A stretch of DNA of 48,393 nucleotides from Clostridia bacterium. GTDB taxonomy: Bacteria > Bacillota > Clostridia > Christensenellales > CAG-138. Below the pieces are notes generated by a model. It worked only from the letters and a program-made list of their open reading frames with translations, was not told where the DNA came from and searched no databases. Both the position numbers and the translations under genes were made by a program. The stretch's first letter is position 1. Each line of letters opens with the position of its first letter. The stretch is from assembly GCA_017524445.1 (NCBI GenBank), contig JAFXVP010000013.1, forward strand, positions 1 to 48,393. Direction: 5' to 3'. Positions 8,104 to 16,210 of this stretch are shown here, piece after piece.

Positions 8104-8213
8104 CAATCCCCCTCCCTTCGACCGTATTTTACCACATTTCTGCGTTATTTTTGCGTCATCCTCGTAAACAAAACGTGTCTGGAAGATACGCCGCCGGACA
8201 CGAGGAAACCATA

Positions 8214-8939
8214 TTATTTTTCGACCGTAAACCCGAACGGATTTGCGATGCGCTCCTTTTGCCAGAAGGTGATCGCGAGGCGGTAGAGCGCGTGGGCGTG
8301 GATGCGGTCGTGCCAGAGGACGCGGCGCAGAAGCTTTTTGAGCGTCCATAGCTCGCCGTCCCTTGCGGTGAAGACGCGCGGGGACAAAAAATCCGGCATG
8401 GATTCGATCGCGCGGAAAAAGCTTTTGCGATCCTCGAGGAAGTCCCCCTCCGTCTCGAACGAAACGCCGAACGCGTCCGCGTAGTATTCGAGCGCGTTGT
8501 TCGTATGCTCCGCCATCTCGCGCGCGGAGCACGGGATCTTGCCGTAGAACGTGCGGCGGGATTTTCGAAGCGCGCGGTCCTTTTGCGGGATCGAATCCAT
8601 GAGCTTTTCAAAGTCCTGCGCGGACCGGATGCAAAGCTGCTTTTTCTGCGTGTATTCGGTCATGTCCATCGGCAACCGCTCGGACGGGAACAGCACGTCG
8701 CTGTCCGCGTCGTCGACGCGAAGGTCCGTCTGATGCGCGTGCGTCACGACAAAATCGGACTCGGCAAGGTGCTTCAGCGGCGCGCCGTACGCCCACGCCG
8801 CGTATTCGGACAGCGCTTTCGGAAACTTCTCCAGCGCCATCGCCACCGTCTCCCCGCGCGAATACGCGCCCGGGTATGAATCTGCCCAGAGCATCGCGCC
8901 TTTGTCGTTGTATTCCGCTATGACCTCGATATGCGCCAT
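8214..8939 (-). CDS. Hypothetical protein with HicB-like N-terminus and DinB-like C-terminus
   Basis: The 241-residue protein starts with a HicB-like alpha/beta segment (about residues 1-50: EVIAEYNDKGAMLWADSYPG, then TVAMALEKFPKALSEYAAW). The remainder is helical, with EMAEHTNNALEYYADAFG and LLRRVLWHDRIHAHALYRLA, which resemble the His-containing helices of DinB/YfiT-type four-helix bundles. The start lies three bases after the amidohydrolase stop, so it is the second gene of that operon. Function is unknown; a metal-dependent thiol-transferase-like role is possible only by fold analogy. Confidence 0.5.
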   Translation of the reverse strand: MAHIEVIAEYNDKGAMLWADSYPGAYSRGETVAMALEKFPKALSEYAAWAYGAPLKHLAESDFVVTHAHQTDLRVDDADSDVLFPSERLPMDMTEYTQKKQLCIRSAQDFEKLMDSIPQKDRALRKSRRTFYGKIPCSAREMAEHTNNALEYYADAFGVSFETEGDFLEDRKSFFRAIESMPDFLSPRVFTARDGELWTLKKLLRRVLWHDRIHAHALYRLAITFWQKERIANPFGFTVEK

Positions 8940-8942
8940 ACG

Positions 8943-10229
8943 TTATCTTCCTTCCTGTCTGCGGATGCGTGCAATGATCTCGTTCGCCCTTGCATAGACC
9001 GCCTCCGGGTCGACGCCGAAGGTATATTGTCCGCGCTCATACAGCACCTTTCCCGCGACCATCGTCAGCGCGACGTTACTTTTGCCGCCGGAATAGACGA
9101 CGTTCTTTGCGATATTGTTGATCGGCTGCATGTTCGGCATGTGCAGGTCGAGCATGACAAGGTCCGCCTGCTTGCCCTCTTTGAGGCAGTCGCAGTTATC
9201 GAGTCCCATCATCTTCGCGCCGACGCTGCACGCGGAGTGCAGCACCCTGACCGGATCCGCCGCGGCCGCGCCGACGGTAAGCTTCTGAAGCCCCGTCACA
9301 AGGAACATCTCGCGGAAGAAGTCGAGGCAGTTGTTGCTTGCCGGTCCGTCCGTGCCGATCGCGACCGGGATGCCCTCGCGGTAATACGTTTCGATCGGCG
9401 CGACGCCGCTCGAAAGCTTCACGTTGCTCGCGGGATTCGTGCACACGTACAGCCCGCGCGCTTTTATGATCTCAAGATCGCCCTCTCTGGGATGCACCAT
9501 ATGGAACCCGCCGCCGCCGTAACGGAACATGCCGAGCGAATCAAGATACGCGATCGGCGACATGCCGGTGCGGGCGATGCAGCCGTCGACCTCCGCCGCC
9601 GTCTCCGCAATGTGCGTAAAGACCGGCTGTCTGAGCTCTTCGGCAAGCGCGGCAAGATCCTTGAGAAGCGGCTCGCCCGTCGTATACTCGGCGTGGAAAC
9701 CGATCCGGCAGTTGACCAGCGGATCGAACGCGTTCAGCATTTCGTAATCGCGGCGGGTCGATTCCGCCGTTCCGCCGTAGTCGTTCGCCGCGCCGCAGAT
9801 CGTGAAGCGGAAACCCGTATCGCGGGCGCATTCGGCGATGCGATCCACGTGGTAGTACATATCGAACGCCGCCGTGATGCCGCCGGAAACGTATTCAAGC
9901 ACGGCAAGCTTGGTGAGGTCGTAGATGTCGTCGCCGGTCAGATGCGCTTCCATCGGGAAGCAATCCTCGTGCAGCCAGTTATGAAGCGGCTTGTCGTCGG
10001 CAAACGAGCGCAGAAAGGTCATGGCGGAGTGGGTGTGCGCATTCTTGAAGCCGGGCAGCAGCAGATTCCCTTCGCAGTCGATCTCGCGGTCGAACGCAAG
10101 CGGTTCCCGCCCGGTCGGATCGCCGACCAGCGCGATACGGTCGTCCCTTACCCAAAGTTCGCCCTTCTTCACCGTTCCGTCCGCCGTTTCCATCGGCAGG
10201 ATGCGCGCGTTGTAAAACCGAATGTTCAT
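8943..10229 (-). CDS. Amidohydrolase, adenosine/5'-deoxyadenosine/SAH deaminase-like (MtaD/DadD type)
   Basis: The 428-residue protein belongs to the TrzN/AtzB branch of the amidohydrolases. It has the metal-binding GFKNAHTHSAMTFLRSFADD near residue 55-75, a His in HIAETAAEVDGC, another in GFHMVHP, and the Asp in AIGTDGPASNNCLDFFREM. Members deaminate S-adenosylhomocysteine, methylthioadenosine or 5'-deoxyadenosine, which are by-products of SAM enzymes. The start at 10229 is preceded by GGGAGGGG; a longer frame exists but lacks support. The exact substrate cannot be fixed from sequence. Confidence 0.85.
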   Translation of the reverse strand: MNIRFYNARILPMETADGTVKKGELWVRDDRIALVGDPTGREPLAFDREIDCEGNLLLPGFKNAHTHSAMTFLRSFADDKPLHNWLHEDCFPMEAHLTGDDIYDLTKLAVLEYVSGGITAAFDMYYHVDRIAECARDTGFRFTICGAANDYGGTAESTRRDYEMLNAFDPLVNCRIGFHAEYTTGEPLLKDLAALAEELRQPVFTHIAETAAEVDGCIARTGMSPIAYLDSLGMFRYGGGGFHMVHPREGDLEIIKARGLYVCTNPASNVKLSSGVAPIETYYREGIPVAIGTDGPASNNCLDFFREMFLVTGLQKLTVGAAAADPVRVLHSACSVGAKMMGLDNCDCLKEGKQADLVMLDLHMPNMQPINNIAKNVVYSGGKSNVALTMVAGKVLYERGQYTFGVDPEAVYARANEIIARIRRQEGR

Positions 10230-10320
10230 GCCGTTCCCCTCCCCGTTGTTGGTATTTTTCAGTATAGCACAGCAAACTGGAAGAATTCGTGTCGGATAGA
10301 TGAACAATCTATAAATACTA

Positions 10321-10729
10321 AAAGCGGCTGTTAAGAAATTGCGTTTCTTAACAGCCGCTTTGAATGAGTTGCGGCTCTGCCGCATAAATTGCCTGTCGGC
10401 ATGAATCCACTTCGTTACAGAGGCAGATCGCGCGACGACGCAACGCGTCGTCTACCGCGTACCATGGCTGCGTCATGAATGTTCAGATTGTCTGTAGGGG
10501 CGGATATCATCCGCCCGCCAAAACAGCGGAATGGGAAGATGATATCTTCCCCTACGGTTGTCATGGCAGGAAGATTTTCCGTATGGAAAATCAACATTCA
10601 TGATCAATTCATGTGCCGCTGTAGGGGGCGACGTCCTCGGTGCACCGTTTACAATTCATGTCCTTTGGACAATTCACGGAGCGAAGCGAGAATTCATGGG
10701 ACCGTTCAGAAATCTTTCTGAACGGTCCC
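10321..10729. repeat. Mosaic palindromic element 2
   Basis: This element fills the gap between the amidohydrolase start and the mscS stop. It opens with a perfect 18-bp hairpin (10321-10338/10344-10361, arm AAAGCGGCTGTTAAGAAA). It closes with a perfect 15-bp hairpin (10698-10712/10715-10729, arm GGGACCGTTCAGAAA). Inside are short hairpins, an inverted GTAG pair (10494-10555), a TTTTCC/GGAAAA hairpin and more ATGAATT or AATTCAT spaced hairpins (about 10600-10697). The inside is largely the reverse complement of element 1. No gene is visible. Confidence 0.8.
10494..10555. repeat. BIME-like inverted pair of GTAG palindromes
   Basis: GTAG is followed by a GGGCGGAT/ATCCGCCC palindrome, then a linker containing CAGCGGAA, then a GGGAAGAT/ATCTTCCC palindrome ending in CTAC. 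This is the same pair as in element 1, in reverse orientation. Confidence 0.75.
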
Positions 10730-10745
10730 CTTTTCATCAGATCAA

Positions 10746-11585
10746 TTACTTGTCGGTATGGATGTCGACCTGCTGATGCGCGAGCGGGATGTCGTTCGCC
10801 TTGAGCGCCGCCTGCACAGCCTTGTTGAGATCGAAGTAGACGGTCCAGTAATCGCCGGACTTGAACCACGTACGAAGCTTGTATGTGGGAAGCCCTCCCT
10901 CGGTCACGGTCACGAAGGTCTCGGGCGCGGGATCCTCGAGCACGAGTTCGTTTGCCTTTGCGCATTCCATCATGAGCGCCTGCACTTTTTCACGGTCGGA
11001 CGCCGGCGCCAGCGTGACGTCGATGTCGAGACGGCGGATGTCGTTTTTGTTCAGGTTCTTGATCGCGGAATTCGCCAGCGGGCCGTTCGGCAGCGTGACA
11101 CGGAGATTGTCCAGCGTGTCGATCGTCGTGTAGAACAGCGTGATCTCGCGGACCGTGCCGTCATGCGCGCCGTCGCTGATGAAATCGCCGACGTGGAACG
11201 GACGGAATACGAGAAGCATGATGCCGCCTGCGAGGTTTGCGAGCGAGCCCTGCAGCGCCATGCCGACAGCCAGACCGCAGGATGCGAGCACCGCGATGAT
11301 CGACGCGATCGGAACGCCGACGGTCGCCACCGCGAGCAGGATGACGAGCACGTAGCCGAGGACCTTGACCGCGCTGACCGCGAACGTCTGTACCTCAGAC
11401 GCAAGGTTCTTGTACCATTTGCTCTTTCTGACGAGTTTGATGATCAGCTTGACGATCAAAAGTCCGACGACAAGAATGATCAGCGCGGCGACGATCTTCA
11501 TCGCGACGCCTCCGATCCCGTCACCGAACCGGTCTGTGATGGCGTTTGACAGTTTTTGCAGCCAGGTCAGTTTTTCTTCTTCCAT
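10746..11585 (-). CDS. mscS: Small-conductance mechanosensitive channel, MscS family
   Basis: The 279-residue protein has three N-terminal membrane segments (about residues 20-45, 60-85 and 90-115). The third, glycine- and alanine-rich pore helix ends in GMALQGSLANLAGGIMLLVFRPFHVGDFI, the family signature. A beta domain (GTVREITLFYTTIDTLDN) and a C-terminal alpha/beta domain follow. MscS channels release solutes on hypo-osmotic shock. The start at 11585 has GGAGGAGG upstream; the frame is open 14 codons further but without a site. It stands alone with its own promoter at 11618-11646. Confidence 0.94.
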   Translation of the reverse strand: MEEEKLTWLQKLSNAITDRFGDGIGGVAMKIVAALIILVVGLLIVKLIIKLVRKSKWYKNLASEVQTFAVSAVKVLGYVLVILLAVATVGVPIASIIAVLASCGLAVGMALQGSLANLAGGIMLLVFRPFHVGDFISDGAHDGTVREITLFYTTIDTLDNLRVTLPNGPLANSAIKNLNKNDIRRLDIDVTLAPASDREKVQALMMECAKANELVLEDPAPETFVTVTEGGLPTYKLRTWFKSGDYWTVYFDLNKAVQAALKANDIPLAHQQVDIHTDK

Positions 11586-11617
11586 AGTACTTCCTCCTCC
11601 GATTTTTGTACGGATAC

Positions 11618-11646
11618 AGTATACCATACCCTGCGCGCTTTGTTAA
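11618..11646 (-). promoter_or_regulatory. Promoter of mscS
   Basis: The minus strand carries TTAACA and TATACT with a 17-base spacer, 33 bases upstream of the mscS start codon. Confidence 0.65.
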
Positions 11647-11725
11647 GAGCAAAATGCAATTTCATATATAAAATGTTTATAAAATGTTTCGGCGGCGGGT
11701 CAATGGAAGCATTCCCCTGACACAA

Positions 11726-11840
11726 TGCGCGAAGCGCAATTCACGACGGCTCCGCCGTCCATTCATTCGCGTGGAAGGTTTCCCTTTCCCGATCCGCTGT
11801 TGCGACGCTTGACGGGACGTCGGGGTCGACGTCCCCTGCA
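11726..11840. repeat. Two short hairpin units and a REP-like palindrome
   Basis: GCGC-GAA-GCGC followed by AATTCAC and GACGGC-TCC-GCCGTC followed by CATTCAT belong to the short-hairpin family. A palindrome GGGACGTCG/CGACGTCCC ending in CTGC (about 11813-11840) resembles the GTAG family with a changed foot. The region sits in the gap between mscS and the SGNH lipoprotein gene, which otherwise holds no gene. Confidence 0.6.
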
Positions 11841-11850
11841 AACATCCTGC

Positions 11851-11904
11851 GTGACACGCGTGAAAGGCGTGACACGCGTGACAAACGTGACAAACGTGAC
11901 GGCA
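11851..11904. repeat. Array of six 9-bp GTGACANNN units
   Basis: Six consecutive nonamers read GTGACACGC, GTGAAAGGC, GTGACACGC, GTGACAAAC, GTGACAAAC and GTGACGGCA. Two other arrays of six related nonamers lie at 14374 and 48125. The tight 9-bp period is iteron-like. Confidence 0.85.
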
Positions 11905-11931
11905 GCGCCGTCCCATTGACCCTTGACGACA

Positions 11932-11960
11932 TTGACATGCCCGAAGCTTACTGATATACT
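11932..11960 (+). promoter_or_regulatory. Promoter of the SGNH lipoprotein gene (leaderless arrangement)
   Basis: TTGACA (11932-11937) and TATACT (11955-11960) are separated by 17 bases. The start codon begins only seven bases after the -10 box, where transcription would start, and no ribosome binding site is seen, so a leaderless message is implied. Confidence 0.7.
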
Positions 11961-11966
11961 GCCGGT

Positions 11967-12941
11967 ATGAAAAACGTATTGCATCCGATCAAAATAATGT
12001 TCGTGATCCTGCTCGCGGCGCTGTTTCTGACGAGCGCCTGCACGGTAAACACGCCAAACCGGCAAGCGGCAGAATCACCCGCCGTGCAAAGCGCGGCGCC
12101 CGCTGCCGAGGCCGCGGATGAGCCGACCGTGCGGCAAACGGAGCCGCCTGCTCCCGCGCCGACCGAGCCGCCCACACCGGAGCCGACCGAGCCGCCCACA
12201 CCGGAGCCGACCGAGCCGCCCACGCCGGAGCCGACGATCGTGCCCGTTTCGGACGAGGCGCTGAACGACGGCGTTCTGGATTCTTTTTTCAACGATTCGG
12301 TCCTGATCGGCGACTCGATGACCGCCGGTTTTTCGTATTTCGTGGTTTTGAAGCGGAAAGACGGCGTTTGCCTCAGCGATATGAAATGCATTGGGCAGAG
12401 CGGACTTTTTCTCAAAAACGCCTATGAAGTGGAGCTCGGAAAACGTGCTACGGTCCTGTCGTATCGCGGGCGCACGTACCGCGCTTCCGATTTGGTGCAA
12501 AAGCTCGGCGCAAAGACGATGTATCTGCTGCTCGGCGTGAACGACGTGTACAAATATCACAGTACCGTTGCGGATTATATTACCTGTTTCGACGGAATCA
12601 TCCGCAATACGCAGGCAAAATCGCCGGATGTCCAAATCGTTCTCATTACGGTTCCGCCGGTGCTGAAATCGTATGCATGGAGTTGTTCCTATGATTATCC
12701 GTACAACAACGACGTCAACGAAGCGCTGTATCGGTATTGCGAAGAAAACGGCTTCGGCGTTGTGGAGCTTGCCGCACGCCTCAGCGAAGAAGACGGGTTT
12801 TTGAATCGGGCCTATTGCAGCGACAAGACATTTCACCTGAATCAGGAAGGCAATGCGATCTGGCTGGCGGCGTTTCGCGAATATGCAAGGTCGCAGTATG
12901 AAAGCGGCGCATGGACGCCGGAAGAAAACGCGGATTCCTGA
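11967..12941 (+). CDS. SGNH/GDSL hydrolase-like lipoprotein
   Basis: The 324-residue protein has a lipoprotein signal peptide with LTSAC and the modified Cys at about residue 25. A Pro/Glu/Thr linker with three near-exact TEPPTPEP repeats (about 53-85) follows, then an SGNH hydrolase domain. Block I is VLIGDSMTAGF, with the Ser nucleophile. Block III is LLGVND. The C-terminal His is in TFHLN. Such surface-anchored domains act as esterases or O-acetyl transfer/removal enzymes on cell wall polymers or glycans; the substrate here is unknown. It is a single-gene unit with its own promoter. Confidence 0.8.
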   Translation: MKNVLHPIKIMFVILLAALFLTSACTVNTPNRQAAESPAVQSAAPAAEAADEPTVRQTEPPAPAPTEPPTPEPTEPPTPEPTEPPTPEPTIVPVSDEALNDGVLDSFFNDSVLIGDSMTAGFSYFVVLKRKDGVCLSDMKCIGQSGLFLKNAYEVELGKRATVLSYRGRTYRASDLVQKLGAKTMYLLLGVNDVYKYHSTVADYITCFDGIIRNTQAKSPDVQIVLITVPPVLKSYAWSCSYDYPYNNDVNEALYRYCEENGFGVVELAARLSEEDGFLNRAYCSDKTFHLNQEGNAIWLAAFREYARSQYESGAWTPEENADS

Positions 12942-12983
12942 ACCCCGTTCTCAGGGCATAAAGCGATACGCAGATAAAAACAC

Positions 12984-13020
12984 GAACAACCATGCTCCGG
13001 GCGAGGAGACATGGTTGTTC
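12984..13020. repeat. GAACAACCATG inverted repeat
   Basis: GAACAACCATG and CATGGTTGTTC form an 11-bp stem around a 15-base loop just before the AAA ATPase upstream region. A related half element (AAGAGAACAACCATGCTCCG) occurs at about 35320-35340. It lacks a clear T tract, so it could be a terminator or another small palindromic repeat. Confidence 0.55.
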
Positions 13021-13053
13021 TCTTGACAGAGACCGTTCCTTTGAACCCGAAAT

Positions 13054-13080
13054 CGGACAAAATTCCGGGAAAATTGTCCG
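13054..13080. promoter_or_regulatory. Conserved dyad upstream of AAA ATPase copy 1
   Basis: CGGACAA and TTGTCCG form a 7-bp inverted repeat with a 13-base AT-rich centre, followed by a TATGCTACGAT stretch that could act as an extended -10. The same block, with flanks, precedes copy 2 (48072-48098). Conservation of this non-coding block suggests an operator and promoter, or an origin-like site. Confidence 0.6.
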
Positions 13081-13143
13081 AAGTTTTTATGCTACGATCC
13101 TTCTGTACGGTGCAAAACGCGCCGACAGAAAGGATTCAAAATC

Positions 13144-14367
13144 ATGTGCGAAGAACAAAACCCCTTTTACGGAAATCCGTATCTGGACGAAGCGGCGCTG
13201 TACGAACCGGACGTTCCGCCTCTGGAACCGCCGCCCGAACCTCCCCCTGCGACGACAAAGCCCAAAGAAAAGTTTCTCGCGTGCAAGGCGTCGGAGGTCA
13301 AAGACGATGAGATCCGGTACCTCTGGAAGCCGTACATCCTGCGCGGGGACGTGACGATCATGGCGGCGGCAGGCGGTACGGGCAAGACGTTCGCGCTGTG
13401 CGGGATCGCGGCGGAGCTCAGTAACGGACGGTATCCTCTGAATCCGTTTGAATCGTTCGACCCCATGACGGTGCTGTTCATCTCGGCGGAGGACCCGGAC
13501 TTTATCCTCAGAGACCGTATGCGGCGCGCCGGCGCGGACCTTGACCGCGTCTTTATTCTGGACGCGAAAAACAGCGCGCGGCTGAAGCTTTCCGACGGTT
13601 TCGGACAGCCGTGCTTATCCGATCTCGAAACGCTGATCGAAAAGCACAAGCCGGACCTTGTCGTGATCGATCCGATGCATGCCTTTATCGGAAGCAGCGT
13701 CAAGATGACCGAGCAAAGCGTGATCCGACCGTTTATGCAGGCGCTCGCCTCGCTTGCAAAGAAGCACAACTGCGCGATCGTGGACGTCGCGCACGTCAGC
13801 AAGCGCCCTGCGGGCGCGAACGCGAACGACGCGATCTTAGGCGCGACGGACATCGTCAACGCGGCGCGTTCCGTGCTGCGCGTGATCTTCGACGAGACGG
13901 GAACCGACCCGAACCGGCGCGTGCTTGTGCATACGAAATCGAACTATGCGGCGATGGGCATGTCCGTGGCGTTCCGGATCGATGAGAACGGTACGCTCGA
14001 ATGGACGGGATACTCGGACGTGAACCGCAGCGATCTCGAAGCCGCCGCCAGAAACAACCGTTCCCTTGCCGAGCACATGAGCGGTCTGAAAACGGAACGC
14101 ATTGTGCAGACATATACGGTCGACCGTCTCGAATCGCTTTCAAAGGAACAGAAAACGCCGAAGACGTTCTATTCTTATGAGACCTTAAAGAGCTGCGGCA
14201 TCTCCGGGAAGGCGGATATCATTCCGCAGTTATCCGCACTGTCCGAACGCGGGATCTGTGTGCTGTTTCCGAAGGAGGCAAGGCGGTCCGAACGCGACGG
14301 CGGAAAAGCGAAGCGCGGGATCTATCTGATCCGCGTCGACGCCGAGCCCGCCTCTCCGCTCTGCTGA
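13144..14367 (+). CDS. Orphan RepA-like AAA_25 family ATPase, copy 1
   Basis: The 407-residue protein has a Pro-rich N-terminal tail (about residues 20-45) and a RecA-like ATPase core. Walker A is AAAGGTGKT (about 74-82), a VLFISAEDPDF strand follows, Walker B is LVVIDPMHAF (about 172-181), and AHVSKRPAG is a sensor-like segment. This is the RepA/AAA_25 helicase type found in plasmids and integrative elements. A winged-helix-like C-terminus follows (TFYSYETLKSCGISG). Copy 2 at 46786 is nearly identical over the ATPase core but differs in the last 90 residues. There is no primase, Rep initiator, integrase or mobilisation gene beside it. A GAAAGGA site precedes the ATG. Confidence 0.85.
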   Translation: MCEEQNPFYGNPYLDEAALYEPDVPPLEPPPEPPPATTKPKEKFLACKASEVKDDEIRYLWKPYILRGDVTIMAAAGGTGKTFALCGIAAELSNGRYPLNPFESFDPMTVLFISAEDPDFILRDRMRRAGADLDRVFILDAKNSARLKLSDGFGQPCLSDLETLIEKHKPDLVVIDPMHAFIGSSVKMTEQSVIRPFMQALASLAKKHNCAIVDVAHVSKRPAGANANDAILGATDIVNAARSVLRVIFDETGTDPNRRVLVHTKSNYAAMGMSVAFRIDENGTLEWTGYSDVNRSDLEAAARNNRSLAEHMSGLKTERIVQTYTVDRLESLSKEQKTPKTFYSYETLKSCGISGKADIIPQLSALSERGICVLFPKEARRSERDGGKAKRGIYLIRVDAEPASPLC

Positions 14368-14373
14368 TCGTCT

Positions 14374-14427
14374 GTCACGCTTGTCACGTTTGTCACGCTT
14401 GTCACGCGATTCACACGCGTCACACGG
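14374..14427. repeat. Array of six 9-bp GTCACGNNN units downstream of AAA copy 1
   Basis: The units read GTCACGCTT, GTCACGTTT, GTCACGCTT, GTCACGCGA, TTCACACGC and GTCACACGG. The array starts seven bases after the ATPase stop codon. The array at 48125 starts with the same two units and ends with the same unit. Confidence 0.85.
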
Positions 14428-14492
14428 TCATGAATTGTCCTTGCGGGACGTGAATTGGCTCCGCCGTGAATTGCATCTTCGATGCATGAATG
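14427..14492. repeat. Short hairpin array (three units)
   Basis: Hairpins GTCC-TTGC-GGGAC, GGC-TCC-GCC and GCAT-CTTC-GATGC are separated by TGAATTG. The array directly abuts the preceding nonamer array. Confidence 0.7.
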
Positions 14493-14556
14493 GGATCGAA
14501 GGCAAGCATAACGCCGCGCGCATTATTATATATTATCGGAAAACGTGCAACGCGGT

Positions 14557-14585
14557 TTGACACCGTGCGGCGCAAATGATATTAT
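14557..14585 (+). promoter_or_regulatory. Promoter of the hut operon
   Basis: TTGACA and TATTAT are separated by 17 bases, about 55 bases upstream of the hutH start codon. No HutP-type leader or clear operator was recognised. Confidence 0.7.
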
Positions 14586-14640
14586 AAATAAGTACGGTTA
14601 TCGTTTACCGGACCAATTTTTGTATCGGGAAGGAATGTGC

Positions 14641-16191
14641 ATGAATCATCTGACAGAAAACATTCGTCACGTCACCCTGGACGGCGAGTCGCTTCGCATC
14701 GAACAGGTCGTCGCCGTCGCACGCTTCCGTGCGCGCGTATCGCTTTCGCCCAGGACATTTGATCGCATCGACGCGTCCCGCGCGCTGGTGGATAAGATCG
14801 TCGCGGAGGGGCGCACGGTCTACGGGATCTCCACGGGCTTCGGCGAGTTCAGTAAGATCACGATTTCGAGCGACAAGAGCGCACAGCTTCAGCAAAACCT
14901 GATCCTTTCGCACTGCGTCGCGGTCGGCGAAGCGCTGAATGAGGAGACCGTCCGCGCGATGATGCTGCTGCGCGCAAACGCGCTTTCGAAAGGCAATTCC
15001 GGCATCCGCCGCGAGATCATCGAGACGCTCGTCGGCATGCTGAACAAGGGCGTCACCCCCGTCGTGCCGGAGCAGGGCTCCCTCGGCGCGTCCGGCGACC
15101 TTGCGCCGCTTGCGCATATGGCGCTGGTGCTCTTAGGCCGCGGCGAAGCGACGTATAAGGGCAAGAAAATGTCCGGCGCGGAAGCCATGGCAAAGGCGAA
15201 GCTGCCCACGTTCCACCTGCTTGCAAAGGAAGGGCTTGCGCTCATCAACGGCACACAGTGCATGACGGCGATCGGCACGCTTGCGTGGTACGATCTGAAC
15301 CGCGGGGCGCAGCTTGCCGATATCACGGCGTCCATGACGATGCAGGCGCTGACCGGTCTTCTTTCCGCGTTCGACCCGCGCATCCACGCGGTGCGTCCGC
15401 ATGCGGGACAGGCGCTTGTCGCAAAGAACATGCGGACCATCTGTGCAGACAGCCCGTCGATGGAGCGGAACCGCACCCTTCGCGTGCAGGACGCCTACGC
15501 GCTCCGCTGCATCCCGCAGGTGCACGGCGCGGTGCGCGACGCGCTTGCGCACGTCCGCAAGGTGCTTGAAACCGAGCTCAATTCCGTCACCGACAACCCG
15601 ATCCTGTTCCTCGACGACGAAAGCGTCATCTCCGGCGGCAACTTCCACGGCGAACCGATCGCGCTGGTCATGGACTATATGTCCGCGGCGGCCAGCGAGC
15701 TAAGTAACATCTCCGAGCGCCGCATGGAGCGCATGGTAAACCCGGCGCTCAGTAACGGATTGCCCGCGTTCCTCGCGCCCGACGGCGGCATCAACTCCGG
15801 CTACATGATCTGCCAGTATTCGGCGGCGTCGCTCGTGAGTGAAAACAAGGTCTTTGCGCATCCGGCAAGCGTCGATTCGATCCCGTCCTCGGCAAACCAG
15901 GAGGATCACGTTTCGATGGGCACGACCGCCGCGCGCAACTTCCGCCGCATCGTGAACAACCTCTACTCCGTCCTCGCGTTCGAGCTGATGGCGGCGGTGC
16001 AGGGCATCGACCTCAGAAAGACCTGCGAGCTTTCCCCTGCGCAGCAGAGCGTGTACGATAAGGTCCGCGCCGTCGTGCCGTTCTACGCAAAGGACGAGGA
16101 GATTCACCCGATGATCGAGGCGATGAACCGTCTCATCCGCACGGGCGCGATCGAAAACGACGTCAAAATGATGCTGCCCGATTTCCATTGA
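14641..16191 (+). CDS. hutH: Histidine ammonia-lyase
   Basis: HutH removes ammonia from histidine to give urocanate, the first step of histidine breakdown in the cytoplasm. The 516-residue product contains the Ala-Ser-Gly triplet (residues 150-152, in GSLGASGDLAPLAHM) that cyclises into the MIO electrophile. It also has YGISTGFGEF near the N-terminus, QDAYALRCIPQVHGA and SVTDNPI. Length is normal for the family. The ATG at 14641 is preferred over ATG 14635 because GGAAGGA would be too close to the earlier one. It heads the hut operon, 19 bases before hutU. Confidence 0.96.
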   Translation: MNHLTENIRHVTLDGESLRIEQVVAVARFRARVSLSPRTFDRIDASRALVDKIVAEGRTVYGISTGFGEFSKITISSDKSAQLQQNLILSHCVAVGEALNEETVRAMMLLRANALSKGNSGIRREIIETLVGMLNKGVTPVVPEQGSLGASGDLAPLAHMALVLLGRGEATYKGKKMSGAEAMAKAKLPTFHLLAKEGLALINGTQCMTAIGTLAWYDLNRGAQLADITASMTMQALTGLLSAFDPRIHAVRPHAGQALVAKNMRTICADSPSMERNRTLRVQDAYALRCIPQVHGAVRDALAHVRKVLETELNSVTDNPILFLDDESVISGGNFHGEPIALVMDYMSAAASELSNISERRMERMVNPALSNGLPAFLAPDGGINSGYMICQYSAASLVSENKVFAHPASVDSIPSSANQEDHVSMGTTAARNFRRIVNNLYSVLAFELMAAVQGIDLRKTCELSPAQQSVYDKVRAVVPFYAKDEEIHPMIEAMNRLIRTGAIENDVKMMLPDFH

Positions 16192-16210
16192 TTTATTATA
16201 GGAGGATTTT

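Noticed and set aside
13144..14367. Prophage or large integrative element around AAA copy 1
   Set aside because: Flanking genes are an SGNH lipoprotein and the hut operon; there is no integrase, capsid, relaxase or primase.
14374..14427. CRISPR or tandem coding repeat
   Set aside because: Units are 9 bp with no spacers and lie outside any coding frame; iteron-like is the better reading.
14545..14640. Longer N-terminus for hutH
   Set aside because: The extension has no ribosome binding site, lies over the promoter, and family members start near MNHLTEN.
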